Assembly (NCBI GenBank): GCA_030522415.1
Contig: CM060104.1
Span: 10,923,501 to 10,987,500, forward strand
Reading direction: 5' to 3'
DNA length: 64,000 nucleotides
DNA from: Channallabes apus
Taxonomy: Eukaryota; Chordata; Actinopteri; Siluriformes; Clariidae
Position numbers and translations under genes: made by a program. Below, piece by piece: positions 1-9,994 of this stretch; within the stretch, counting starts at the first letter, position 1; every line of letters starts with the position of its first letter. The notes below the pieces were generated by a model. It saw only the letters and a list, made by a program, of their open reading frames with translations, ran no database searches and was not told the DNA's origin.

Positions 1-845
1 AGCTCAAAAGCCGTGGTCATGAGAGGAAGGGGATAACGATTTTTAATTGTGATCTCATTAAGTCCCCGATAATCGATGCAGGGCCGTAAGGACTTCTCTT
101 TTTCCTCAACGAAGAAAAACCCCGCGCCTGCCGGTGACGAAGATGGTCGGATAATTGCAGCTGCTAGTGATTCTGTGATGTATTGGTTCATGGCATCTCT
201 TTCGGGGGAAGAGAGGGAGTAGAGACGCCCCCTTGGGGGGGCTGCGCCTGGAAGAAGATCGATGGCACAATCATAGGGTCGATGTGGAAGTAGGGAGGTG
301 GCACGAGACTTACTGAAGACCTCACGGAGGTCAGCATATTCCAGGGGCACATTGGAGAGAAGGGGGAACTGCGCCTTATCAGTAGCAGAGGGAGGCGGAA
401 TGGATGCAGAAACAAGGCATGAGGACAGGCAAGATGGGTTCCAGCCTATGATCGTGTTACGGACCCAGTCTATATGAGGGTTATGTTGTACTAGCCAGGG
501 GCGCCCAAGAACAATTTGGGTGTGGGATCTGCGCATGATGAAAAATGAGATTTTTCACGTCTCTGTGTGGTTGCCGGAAATTCTTAAACTGATGGGAAGA
601 GTGCGATGAGTGATTGGGTTGAGGCTGCTACCGTCCAGAGCTTGAACAGGAAGAGGGCGCTCAAGACGGATGGATGAGATCTTGAGGTTTTCTACTGTGC
701 GGGGGCAGATCAGGTTCTGATACAGGCCCATACCGTATGGGTCCTGTTGTTAATGTTAACAAGGACCGGAAGACAGGAGCGAGGGGTAGAGTCAGTGTCC
801 CATTTCTGGCCCCCTAGGACCCTCAATCTCACTAGGGGGCCTTGC
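1..845 (-). pseudogene. pol: Gypsy-1 pol: protease end and N-terminal reverse transcriptase (partial)
   Basis: On the minus strand the frame reads a retropepsin C-terminal segment ([17 protein letters not shown], about 465-515), a linker with [16 protein letters not shown] (about 240-300), then the RT fingers with [16 protein letters not shown] (about 45-100). It is cut by the left window edge before the catalytic YxDD. The frame carries a TGA at 555-557 where relatives have a sense codon. In life the protein would process Gag-Pol and copy the element's RNA inside the capsid. The RT entry is very similar in layout to Gypsy copy 2 but is not the same copy or subfamily. The boundary with gag is approximate because gag and pol are in different frames. 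Confidence 0.82.
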
Positions 846-1803
846 CTTTTAACGGACAGTTCTCCTGAAAGTGTCTGGTTTGACCACAATAGAAGCAGGC
901 TCTCTCCCTGCGTCAACGTAGGCGCTCTTCCGGAGAGATACGGGTGCGATCTACCTGCATGGGCACGGGAGCAGGTGCAGGAGGGGAGGGTGAGCTGCAC
1001 TCACTGAATGTCCGCACATTCAGTGAGTGCAGCTCACCCTCCCCTCCTGCACCTGCTCCCCTTCTCTGTTGCCTAAGACAAAGATGGCTGTCGATGCGAC
1101 TGGCCAAGTCCGTTAATCCTTGGAAATCAGAAGGTAGCTCATTGGAAGCTAGTTCGTCCTTCACGGAGTCCGCCAGGCCATTGACAAAGGCATCACACAG
1201 CGCACACTCATCCCAGCCACTGGAGGCCGCCAAAGTGCGAAACTCAATAGCGTAGTCGTATGCGGAGCGAAATCCTTGTCACAGATTGAGGATTTTAACA
1301 GCTGCCTCTCGCCCGGTGGAAGAACGGTCGAACACCCTCTGCATTTCAGAGGTGAAAGATCTAAAGTCCCCGCAGCATGGGGCTTGAGTGTCCCAGAGGG
1401 CTGTGCCCCATTCCCGGGCCCTTCCTGAGAGTAAGGTGATAATGTACGCCACCTTGGAGCGCTCAGTGGGAAAGGATGAAGCTTGTAACTCTAAAACCAC
1501 GGAACATTGGGACAAGAAGGATCGGCAGGTACCGGGATTACCATCATAGGGGGGTGGGGCAGGTAGACGGGGTTCATGGTGTTGCACGGGGAATGAAGCT
1601 GCAGCTGGAATAGTGGTGGGGGCTGGGGGTTGTGCTGGAGGAGCTGCCTGAAGGTGCTGAATTTGTGATGAAAGAGCAGCGAGAGAATCCGTGATGGTCA
1701 CGAGCGTTTGGTTGATGTTCTGGAGGTCTTGCTGGTGTGAGCCCAGCAGAGCACCCTGGTTCTCCAATGCTGTTCTGAGCCTATTTAAATCTGCAGGATC
1801 CAT
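846..1803 (-). pseudogene. gag: Gypsy-1 gag (capsid and CCHC nucleocapsid), with stops
   Basis: The frame starts with an ATG at 1803 (MDPADLNRLRTALE) and has a predicted helical N-terminus, a proline-rich linker, and a capsid-like core containing YIITLLSGRAREWGTALW, as usual in fish Gypsy Gag. Two TGA stops (1279-1281 and 913-915) interrupt one otherwise continuous frame; both sit where an Arg codon (CGA) is expected, so each is a single transition. Beyond the second stop a zinc knuckle CFYCGQTRHFQENC is preserved at about 857-898. Between them the coding frame runs straight through a perfect 45-bp inverted repeat (967-1060), so part of the linker is an inverted duplicate of itself. Gag would form the virus-like particle; this copy cannot. 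Confidence 0.85.
967..1060. repeat. Perfect 45-bp inverted repeat with 4-nt spacer inside Gypsy-1 gag
   Basis: Bases 967-1011 and 1016-1060 are exact reverse complements, separated only by ccgc (1012-1015). The arms are GC-rich. The structure lies inside the gag reading frame and does not break it. Such a near-spacerless palindrome most simply arises by fold-back template switching; that origin is inference. Confidence 0.97.
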
Positions 1804-1819
1804 TGTGGCCAGATTATTC

Positions 1820-2510
1820 TGTCAGGACGCGCAGAATAATGAAGAGAGCAAGAGGAGCTGGACCCAAGTGCAGATTATAGTGCCAAAAGGGGGCGTGGTG
1901 CAGACGCAAACTTGAACGAGGAGTGTGTGGCACGCCGGCAGCCGAGCACTTCCGTGTTTCGGGGGGAATCCCAATGACGTAATAAAGAGCTGGAAAAACA
2001 GGTCGAAAAGCCAGTAAAATCAGTTCGCAGTGCATGAATCAAAAAGGGAGCGAGCAGAGACGTTGTCGTGAGCCAGTGCGAGAGTTCAAAGCCAATGAGT
2101 CAGTCAGCGGGGCGAAAAAATCAGAAAGGGGAGCGAGCAGAGACATAACCGTGAACCGAAGCGAAAGGTCAAAACCAGCCGGAAACAAACAGAGAACGAG
2201 ATCCAAAAACGATAGACTAGAAGCAAAAAAACGAGGACAGGCGAGGTCAAAAACGGAAACAACTTGCACGGAAAAGAAACGCGAGAAAACTGGGCTCTGA
2301 AGGCACGCAATAATCTGGCAACGAGACCGCGCTCTGCGCTTCCTTAAATGCCGGGAGAAATTAGTTTGTGAATGAGATGCCGGTGTGTAAAGTGGGCGGG
2401 CGTGTGTAAGGGCATGACAGATGGACGGAAAACATGAGCACGTGAGGGAGAAGACGTGACAGCATGGGAAAAGAGGAGAAAAGACGGCGATTAGTGATGG
2501 AAATGTGACA
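1820..2510 (-). repeat. Candidate 5' LTR of Gypsy-1
   Basis: On the plus strand the block opens with TGTCAGGACG at 1820 and closes with AATGTGACA at 2510, giving TG...CA ends with a TGTCA/TGACA inverted pair. It lies directly upstream (minus strand) of the gag ATG at 1803, where an LTR is expected. It contains a short repeated motif, gggagcgagcagagac, near 2047 and 2130. Open frames here are not genes. The second LTR is not in the window, so the exact boundaries rest on the termini alone. Confidence 0.6.
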
Positions 2511-3149
2511 GTTTGTTTTTTGCTGGGGCTCTAAAGTTACTAGATAATTGACTTTCTTCGTTATCTGCAGGGTATGGTTCTGACTCTCCAGCTCGCATTT
2601 GTCATCCAGATTTGGTTATCTCAGTTGATCTGTGTTCTCTAGCTATATCCTTTCCCTGGGGCATCATGTGCTTCCCTGGCATACTGTTGTGCTTTCTGAT
2701 TCAGCTTTTCTCTAGTTCATCTGAATCTTACAGTTTAAGAATTTGTGATATTGTTCTCACATGTACACAATGACCACTCTTTGTCATGACATCACTTTAA
2801 GGAACTTATAGTCTCAGGAACAGTGTGAACAGTTTCAGTGTAGTTTAATAAAGAAATGAGCTATTAGGCCCTCCTGTAAGGGCATCCTGTAGAACCACCC
2901 ACGGTTCTTATAAAGATTTTGACTGTTGCCCGTTTCTTTTTTGCAAAAACCAGCAGCTTCCATTTCGTTCTTTTTTTTCTGGTTTGTTTTTGTTTTGTTT
3001 ATTATTTTATTTAATTTATTTATTTTTTCATTTTTCTTGTATAATGTGATGCTTACGTTTCTGGCTTTAAAGCATTTTTCTGTGACCTTAAATTCGTTGT
3101 TGCAAAGCTAATGTTTGAAATGTTTTTGTACTAACACAATAATAAAGTC
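2511..3149. other. No gene seen; T-rich stretch
   Basis: I see no coding pattern or recognised repeat here. Bases 2965-3035 are T-rich low complexity. Confidence 0.6.
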
Positions 3150-3170
3150 CTAAAAAATATAAACCATATA

Positions 3171-3211
<41 letters not shown>
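3171..3211. repeat. TA/TG microsatellite
   Basis: A TA run passes into about 15 TG units and then cgcgtg. It abuts the 3' truncation of Gypsy copy 2, and the dinucleotide run is read through by the terminal frame of that element. Confidence 0.95.
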
Positions 3212-3599
3212 TGTTTGGGTGGGGCGCCGGAGGTCGGGGAGCTGGGCGATCCGGCCGTTCTTGGTGAAAGGTGATGATTAGTTCGGGGCTCAGAATGTCC
3301 TTGGCCGGGACCCAACTCCTCTCCTCCGGACCGTATCCCTCCCAGTCCACGAGATACCAGAGGGACCCCCCTCTCCTTCGCGAATCTAATAGCCGGGTTA
3401 CCTTGAATGCCGGGGTGCCCTCGATCTCTACAGCCTCAGGGAGCGAGGGCTCAGGGCTCTCGTCGAGGGGTCCCCGGATCACTGGCCTTAGAAGGGAGAC
3501 ATGGAAGACAGGGTTAATGCGCATGTAAGGTGGTAACCGCAGTTTAAAGGACACTGGGTTACCTTGTGCTAGGATGTCAAAGGGGCCTATATATCGAGC
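3195..3599 (-). pseudogene. pol: Gypsy-2 pol C-terminus with chromodomain
   Basis: The minus-strand frame contains [20 protein letters not shown], the junction after integrase, then [20 protein letters not shown] and [13 protein letters not shown] at about 3290-3400. This is a chromodomain: aromatic residues and the WEGYG/ERSWVP core are conserved. In chromoviruses this module directs integration to particular chromatin. The frame is separated from integrase by a 13-nt tandem duplication near 3584-3610 (gcctatatatcga repeated), which shifts the frame. The tail of the frame is only translated CA repeat. Confidence 0.85.
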
Positions 3600-4680
3600 C
3601 TATATATCGGGGGGAAGCTTACGACATGGGAGGTGAAGGTTGAGGTCCCGTGTCGAGAGCCACACTCGATCGCCTACCTGGAGCGGAGGTCCTTCCTTCC
3701 TTTGTCTATCGGCAAATTTTTTAAATCTACTTATGGCTCGGGAGAGGTGTGTGTGCACATCTTCCCAGACTCTTTCCGCATTTTTAAACCAGTCATCCAC
3801 CATGGGAACCTCGGTGGGCGTGGCATCCCAAGGACATAGCAGAGGTTGATACCCTAGAACACACTGAAAGGGCGTTAGGCCGGTAGCGGAATGGACCAAC
3901 GAATTTTGGCCGTATTCTGCCCAAAGCAACCAGTTAGCCCAATCGTGCTGCCTGCTGCTACAGTAGGCCCGCAGATACCTCCCGAGTTCTTGGACAGTCC
4001 GCTCTGCCTGCCCATTCGACGTTAGGCTAACTGTGGTCCCCAATTTCTGGAAAAAAGCTTTCCAGACTTTGGCAATGAATTGGGGACCACAATCGGAAAC
4101 TATATCCTCGGGCATACCGTAGTGGCGAAACACGGATGAGAAAAGGGCTTCGGTTACCTGGGTGGCAGACGGGAGGCAGCCAAATGGGATGAAACGACAC
4201 CCCTTCGAGAACCGATCCACAACTACTAAAATGGTAGTGTACCCTTGAGACACCGGCAGGTCCGTGACGAAGTCTACCGCTATGTGTGACCACGCCCGGT
4301 TTGGTGTCGGTAGGGGCATTAGTTTACCAACGGGTAGGCTACGCGGTGTTTTGGTGGTAGCACACACAGCACAAGATAAAACCATGTTCTTTTACGGTTT
4401 CCCTCATCCCCGGCCACCAGTCTTTTTGCTTGAGGCTTTGAAATGTGCGTGTCACTCTGGGGTGTCCAGAGGTTACATTGGTGTGAGCGTCACTCACCAC
4501 CCCGTCACGTAGCGCCTCGGGGACATAGACCCTACCCGGAGGGCACCCGGGAGGCACGGTGTCTTGCTGCACCTGCCGGGTGATCTCCGCGTCCAGCTCC
4601 CACACCACCGGGGCCACCCCGAGCGGCGCGGGGAGAATCGGCTCAGGTTTTTCGTTAGGCTTTGATGCGGGATAATAGCG
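3600..4680 (-). pseudogene. pol: Gypsy-2 integrase
   Basis: Two overlapping minus frames give the N-terminal zinc-binding region (AHTNVTSGHPRVTRTFQSLK, then a CxxC-like CCVC, about 4340-4560) and the DDE core: first Asp in AVDFVTDL, second in VSDCGPQFI, Glu in [11 protein letters not shown] (about 3600-4300). The core shows a local deletion: the stretch [10 protein letters not shown] lacks the few residues (usually containing HPQ) normally found before the catalytic Glu. A frame change occurs near 4340-4385. The enzyme would insert element cDNA into the host chromosome; this copy is inactive. Confidence 0.87.
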
Positions 4681-5270
4681 TCATAACGCATCGGCTTTCT
4701 TATTTTTAGAACCGGGCCGATAGGTGATGTGAAATTGGAAACGCGTAAAGAACAACGACCACCGAGCTTGTCGTGTGTTTAATCTTTTTGCTTGTTGGAT
4801 ATATTCTAGATTTCGGTGATCGGTGTACACTATGAATGGGTGTTTGGCTCCCTCTAGCCAATGTCTCCATTCCTCTAACGCCGCTTTCACTGCGAATAAT
4901 TCTGTATTGCCGATATCATAATTTTGCTCAGCCTGCGTCAGTTTCCTAGAGAAAAATGCACAGGGATGAAGTTTCTCGGGTTGCCCATAACGTTGTGATA
5001 AGACCGCCCTATTCCAACCTCTGATGCATCTACCTCGACCAAAAATGGCTTCTCGGGATCCGGAAGCCGCAAAACGGGTGCGGTTGTAAATGCCTTTTTA
5101 AGAGTGTTGAAAGTGACCTCCGCTTCTGCGGAGAGCGCTTTCAGTTTTTTGGGTTTACCCTTCAACATGGTGGTGAGGGGCGCGGCTACGGAACTAAAAT
5201 TGCGTATGAACCGCCTATAAAAATTGGCAAACCCGAGAAAGCTCTGTAGCGCCTTTACTGACCGGGGCTC
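4681..5270 (-). pseudogene. pol: Gypsy-2 RNase H region
   Basis: One frame (about 4938-5168) holds the RT-RNase H connection ([32 protein letters not shown]); another (4681-4890) holds [37 protein letters not shown] and [13 protein letters not shown], the standard C-terminal half of Gypsy RNase H. The catalytic VDAS and TDHRN motifs are visible. The two halves are in different frames, so at least one frameshift lies near 4890-4940. Confidence 0.86.
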
Positions 5271-5870
5271 CGGTCATTGGGTTACCGCCTTTACCTTGGC
5301 TGTCTCCATCTCGACCCCCAGTGGCCCTATGCGGTAGCCGAGAAATGCAACCTCCCTTTTGTGGAATTCACATTTCTCCGCCTTCGCATAGAGCCCATGT
5401 GCGCGCAGCCGACGAAGGACGGCGGTTACCTGACCGACGTGCTCAGAATATGACTTTGAGTATATCAGAATATCATCTAAATATACTATGAGACAACGGT
5501 TTAACATATCCTGAAACACGTCATTCATAAACCCCTGAAACACCGCAGGAGCGTTTACCAGCCCATAAGACATTACGTTGTACTGGTAATGACCAGATGA
5601 GGTGCTAAATGCTGTCTTCCACTCATCACCGTTACACACACGAACGAGGTTGTAAGCGCTGCGGAGATCGAGTTTTGTGAAGATGGAGGCGTCTCGGAGC
5701 TGGTCGATAGCGGCCGGAACCAATGGCAGTGGGTGCTTATATTTTACTGTCACGGCATTGAGTCCCCTATAATCAATGCACGGCCGAAAGCCTCCGCCTT
5801 TTTTCTCAATGAAAAGGTGACGTGGATCTGCTAATGAGTCCCTGTCGGAGAGCCTCCTCCACATATTCCT
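5271..5870 (-). pseudogene. pol: Gypsy-2 reverse transcriptase
   Basis: The frame reads [54 protein letters not shown], and the catalytic [11 protein letters not shown] at about 5470-5490, followed by [15 protein letters not shown]. All main RT motifs are present and the two catalytic Asp of LDD are intact. The frame joins the protease frame only through a frameshift near 5806-5870. The upstream part of that open frame (towards 6065) is out of frame with the true protein and should be ignored. Confidence 0.9.
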
Positions 5871-6596
5871 CCATTGCTCTGGTCTCTTCCAGAGACAGTG
5901 GATAGATACGTGAATAAGGCGGTGCTTTCCCCAGCAAGAGCTCAATGGCACAATCGCACGGACGATGGGGAGGAAGTCTCGCTGCTGCCCTAACACTAAA
6001 CACATCTTGAAATTCTGCATACTCTGGAGGCACACTAATGGACACTTTATCAATCGGACTTTCAATGGTGGTGGTTTGGACCACCAACGTGGGTGGTTTA
6101 CATGTTTGCGCGCATCGCTGTGACCAAGAAATGATGCGAGAGTTTGGCCAATTGAAATTGGGATTGTGAAAACTGAGCCAGGGTAAGCCCAGAATGACGG
6201 GATGGTCCGCCTGAGGGATCACAAAAAATTTTATCTCCTCAGAGTGTCCGGGTAAAGTTAATCGGAGGGGCGTGGAGATAAATTCTAAAGGCGAGTGTTT
6301 TAAGTTATTGCCATCCAGAGCTTTTACCGTTATCGGGTGTGGAAGCTTCGACACTGGAGCTCGCAGCGCGGAAAGAAGCGAAGCGGAGATGAGATTGCCA
6401 GCCGACCCGGAATCTATCAGGGGAAAGACAGACAAGGTAGTGTTATTAAATGACAATGAGGCAGGTAAACAAAAGGGTGAATGAGTGCGGGGTGGTGTGA
6501 CAGAGGTTACTTTGATTAATTGGCAGGAGCTGACTTTGTGTCTATCCCCCCCACAGTACAGGCATAACCCCGCCGTCATGCGTCTGGGTCTGCATC
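5871..6596 (-). pseudogene. pol: Gypsy-2 zinc knuckle and aspartic protease
   Basis: The minus frame has a knuckle CLYCGGDRHKVSSC just inside the truncation (about 6530-6575), the protease active-site motif PLIDSGSAGNLIS (about 6390-6430) and the flap/C-terminal motif [17 protein letters not shown] (about 6155-6210). It continues through [16 protein letters not shown] to the RT entry. This segment is open for over 240 codons. The lysine run at the start of the open frame is only the translated T-run. Confidence 0.88.
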
Positions 6597-6621
6597 TTTT
6601 TTTTTTTTTTTTTTTTTTTTT
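6597..6621. repeat. T(25) homopolymer
   Basis: An unbroken T run separates Gypsy copy 2 from the Rex1-like fragment. Confidence 0.98.
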
Positions 6622-7289
6622 ATCCACGATGAGCTGCGGGAAAAGCTACGCGACCTCGGCTTGCTGCATGAACCAGGCCTCGAAGCCTCGGCGTTGCCTG
6701 TTGCCGGAGGCCAGAGTATGGGACATCGGAAGCGGTGTGCGAGGAAGCTCTGCTCTTCAGGACTGTTTCGAGAACACTGACTGGAAGATGTTTAGGGTGG
6801 CTGCAACTTACAGCGACTTCACCGACTTGGAGGAGTACACGTCATCAACAGCTACATCAACAAGTGCACCGATGACGTCACTGTGTCCAAGAGCTTCATC
6901 TCACGACCGAATCAGAAACCATGCACTTCTGAGGACCCGAAACTCTGCCTTCAAAGCAGGAGACAAGGGCCACGCGCGTACACACTCAGAGAATCCACAA
7001 CCACTTCAGAGACAGCGGTGACACATGGCGCATGTGGCAGGGCTTACAAGCCATCACCCATTACAAGACGACATCACCTGCCTATGACGGTGATGACTCC
7101 CTTCCAGATGCGCTGAACAACTTTTACGATCGGTGCGACAGGCAGAACGACATGGTGGCCAGGAGGACCACCCCTCCTCCGAACGACGAGGTGCTGTGTC
7201 TCACTTCAACTGATGTGAGGAAAACTCTATGCAGAGTCAACCCACGTAAAGCTGCTGGACCAGACAACATCCCAAGCAAAGTGCTCAGA
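6622..7289 (+). pseudogene. Rex1-like LINE fragment (linker between endonuclease and RT)
   Basis: Several plus-strand frames together match the region between the endonuclease and RT of the Rex1-like LINEs elsewhere in this window: [27 protein letters not shown], then [19 protein letters not shown] and IPSKVLREA. The same block occurs at 14.1-14.7 kb on the other strand. Frameshifts separate the pieces. At 7289 the Rex1 sequence stops and an L2-type 3' end begins, so this copy is chimeric. Confidence 0.75.
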
Positions 7290-7922
7290 GAAGCCTGAGG
7301 CATCCAGAGAAGGACCAGCTCCAACTGGATTCAGCTTTATGATGGTTGGAGCTACACATGCTGCTCCTGTGCTTCCAGTGATCCAGACCTCATCTGCCCT
7401 CTGCACCTACTGACTCGTCCCTATGCTGAACTGGTCTTCATGACAATTTAAATAATTTCTGTCATATTGAATTTTCACCTGCACAACACACAAGATGTTA
7501 TATCATTTCTATCTGTTATCGCCCAAATGAGGATGGGTTCCCTGTTGAGTCTGGTTCCTCTCAAGGTTTCTTCCTAATGCCATCTCAGGGAGTTTTTCCT
7601 TGCCACCGTCGCCGTCACCCTTGGCTTGCTCATCAGAGAAATTTCATTCATTCGTCTCATTATTATCTGCACATTTTTCTCACACATCCACACTTCCAAT
7701 TATTTTCTTTTCTATAATTATTATTATTATTTGTTTTTATTTATTTATTTTCTATTATAATTTTATTTATTTATTTATTACTTTATATATAATTATTCTA
7801 TATATATATAATATATAATATTTTTTTTTTTTTGTTAAATTTCTTTAATTTTTGTGAAGCTGCTTTGAGACAATGACCATTGTTAAAAGCGCTATATAAA
7901 TAAAATTGAATTGAATTGAAAA
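7290..7922 (+). mobile_element. L2-type LINE 3' end
   Basis: This non-coding block (cctgaggcatccagagaagg ... aggtttcttcctaatgcc ... gaagctgctttgagacaatg ... aataaaattgaattgaattg) matches the 3' part of the L2 element at 11.9-12.3 kb and, inverted, 41.4-41.7 kb. It ends in a short GAATT-type tandem repeat, as L2-clade LINEs do. An AT-rich insertion-like run lies at 7700-7835. Confidence 0.8.
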
Positions 7923-7934
7923 AAATCTTTCAGC

Positions 7935-8697
7935 TGCTGACAAATGTGATGACCCGACATCCATGTCGTTTGTCGAGGGCCCTTCGCGTTCTGGAGGCTG
8001 CGGCTGAAGAGGATTTCCTTTCTTGCCTGTCTCAAGTTGTCTAGCCGGTCGTGTCGGAGGGTGCAGGTGCTGGTCGAGCTTGATAGCGAGCGCGATATTG
8101 TCTTCTAAGCTTAATTCAGCATCTCAGCACGCCAGCTCCAGCTGGGTCTCGTGGCTCCGAGCCAGCAGGCTCTTCTCGCACCATCCACTTTCAGCGGCGA
8201 GGACTTGAAACCGCACTGCGTACTCCAACACCAGACCGTGTCCTTGCCGGATCCTCATCAGCTGCTGCTCCCCTGATTTTCCCTGGTCGGGGTGATCGAA
8301 GACGGCGCAAAGGGCTTCGACGAAGCTGTGATAGCGGGTGGTAGTGGCTCCTCCCGCGCTCCAAACCACTGTAGCCCAATCCAGGGCTTGTCCCGTCAGG
8401 TGTTGGGTGAGAAAGCTCACCTTTTGCTGGTCGGTCATGTTGGGAAAGTCTGCAACCCTCGGGATCTCCTCCGTATCTTTCTGGCGGTGTGGGGCGCGGA
8501 GCTGCTGGAGTGCGTGGAGATGGAGGGGATGCGGGTGGCAGTTGGGATGTAGCCAGCTGGCTGACACTGCAGGCGAGGTCATGAACTGCTAAGCTCCCGA
8601 TCTCCTGCTGCTGGTCGCGCAGGTAGCGGTGGAACCTGGCTTTTTCTTCTGGCAGGGGAACTCTTGCTGCATCATGGAAGGTCTGTTCATCTGTCAT
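7935..8697 (-). pseudogene. gag: Gypsy copy 3 gag
   Basis: The minus-strand frame starts at 8697 (MTDEQTFHDAARVPLPEEK) and passes, with a frameshift around 8430-8580, into VADFPNMTDQQKVSFLTQHL, TGQALDWATVVW and FVEALCAVFDHPDQGKSGEQ, a classic Ty3/Gypsy capsid. A stop ends the second frame at 8124, and weaker Gag-like sequence (ELSLEDNIALAIKLDQHLH in another frame) continues to about 7935. Pol is absent; the left end is cut against the L2 tail. Confidence 0.82.
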
Positions 8698-8711
8698 GAT
8701 CTCTCGTGTGT

Positions 8712-9293
8712 GTGCAAAAGCGGACACAGACGCAGGAGTACGTTATACTCGTCTTTTATTAATCTGTTTTCTTTCTTGAAATGAAAAAGTCTTTCTCTCT
8801 CTCTGGAGAGACCACTTTTAAATCGAAATCAACAAAACAAAAAATAACAAAATCCCATAAGGGATACACACGTCGGTCTCCCCCGCTGGGCTACAGCAGG
8901 CTGGTTTCACAATTCCCGGAAATACTCCAGGTGCACCTCCAGCGAGGTATGCTTGTTACCTTGAACTTGAACTGAAATAAGGAACTTGAACCAGTCTCTG
9001 CGTTTCCTTCGGCGCTGCTGTATTTTACTGCTGAGGGGGAGAGACACGGACACGAGAGCTTAGCGGTGAGTGAGACACACACACTACAACACATAAAACA
9101 CAACAGTGAACGGACGAGACGCTACGGGCTCGGCCGGCATAAATAGAGACACACAGGGGTGAGACACAGGTGTACGTAATTCGTGATTATAGTGACATAC
9201 CAACATTGACACACTAGGTGGGGACAAGCGTCGGCTCAGTAGTCCGGAGACCCAGATCTTATTTCCCCGGACCGTGGTGGCACAGATGTTACA
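8712..9293 (-). repeat. Candidate LTR of Gypsy copy 3
   Basis: On the minus strand the block begins TGTAACATCTGTGCCACC at 9293, directly upstream of the gag start. An AATAAA signal is present on the minus strand near 8755-8760, followed shortly by the end of the block near the gag leader. The left boundary is uncertain by some tens of bases. Open frames inside it are not genes. Confidence 0.6.
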
Positions 9294-9946
9294 GTGTTGT
9301 GTGTGTGCGTGACTTTGCTGATTAAAAAAAAAGAAACCAGATAATGTAAATAGGAGAAACATTTTTTTTAACTGTTGTTAATCATACTGCACAATAGTCA
9401 ACATGTACATGAACTATGCGATTAACCTACTATTAAAAAGAAAACCTGTGAAAGCAAAAAATTCACCCTTCTCAGAAGTTAATAACAGAACTCTCTAATA
9501 ACAACTTTGTATTAGGTTAGCTTGCTTCTAATAAGACTGTTGGAAAATGGCAGCTTTTGGAAATAACGCAATTCATTCTGTATTGCTGCGGGACACTACT
9601 GGATCCCAAATGAAGCATGTCTTCTATTAGACCCCTAAAGAAACAAACTAATAGCCTGCAAAGACTTGCCATTTGTAATGTGGCAATAATTCATATGATT
9701 CATTAAGCAGAAATGGAAAATGTAGTGTATTTTGATTAAAAAAATGTCCTTCGGGAGATTCATGCTGAATCAGTTTTGAAATCTTTTATTGCCTTAACAG
9801 CATGAATAAGATTTGCTGATCTGACATTGTTATTCACTTGTCCAGTGCATGTGATTAAATGTAAACAGATTAAAGTGGTTGGTCATGTCATGTGTTTTGC
9901 CAACTGTACGCTATACGCTCTCTCTCTCTCTCTCTTATATATATAT
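9294..9946. other. AT-rich sequence, no feature recognised
   Basis: I see no coding frame, element terminus or RNA gene here. A short CT run is present at 9918-9934. Confidence 0.55.
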
Positions 9947-9990
9947 AAAGTGTCTTAAATTATATATTTATATATAATTTAAGACACTTT
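9947..9990. repeat. Perfect 20-bp hairpin
   Basis: Bases 9947-9966 and 9971-9990 are exact reverse complements around a 4-nt loop (ttta). It sits next to a TA/CT microsatellite and directly before the piggyBac-like relic. Confidence 0.95.
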
Positions 9991-9994
9991 TTGT

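Larger units (their letters stand above)
1..2510 (-). mobile_element. Ty3/Gypsy retrotransposon copy 1 (5' part: LTR, gag, start of pol)
   Basis: Reading on the minus strand from right to left there is a candidate 5' LTR (2510 to 1820), a gag beginning at 1803, a CCHC zinc knuckle near 857-898, an aspartic protease tail and the start of a reverse transcriptase that runs off the window at base 1. This order is that of a Ty3/Gypsy element. The copy is dead: gag and pol carry in-frame stops at 1279-1281, 913-915 and 555-557. The rest of pol and the 3' LTR lie outside the window. Confidence 0.88.
3150..6621 (-). mobile_element. Ty3/Gypsy chromovirus-like copy 2 (zinc knuckle to chromodomain)
   Basis: Right to left on the minus strand: CCHC knuckle, protease, reverse transcriptase, RNase H, integrase and a C-terminal chromodomain, the order of a Ty3/Gypsy chromovirus. 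Both ends are truncated: at the right by a 25-nt T run (6597-6621) before most of gag, at the left by a TG microsatellite before any LTR. Several frameshifts and a 13-nt tandem duplication break the pol frame. No LTR is present, so age cannot be estimated from LTR divergence. Confidence 0.9.

Noticed and set aside
2034..2300. Basic 88-codon plus-strand frame
   Set aside because: It lies in the Gypsy LTR, and its Lys/Arg/Ser composition follows from repeated purine-rich words.
3088..3315. CA repeat read as a Thr-His protein
   Set aside because: Microsatellite translation, not a gene.
7124..7324. Antisense frame over the Rex1 linker
   Set aside because: Shadow of the LINE coding strand.
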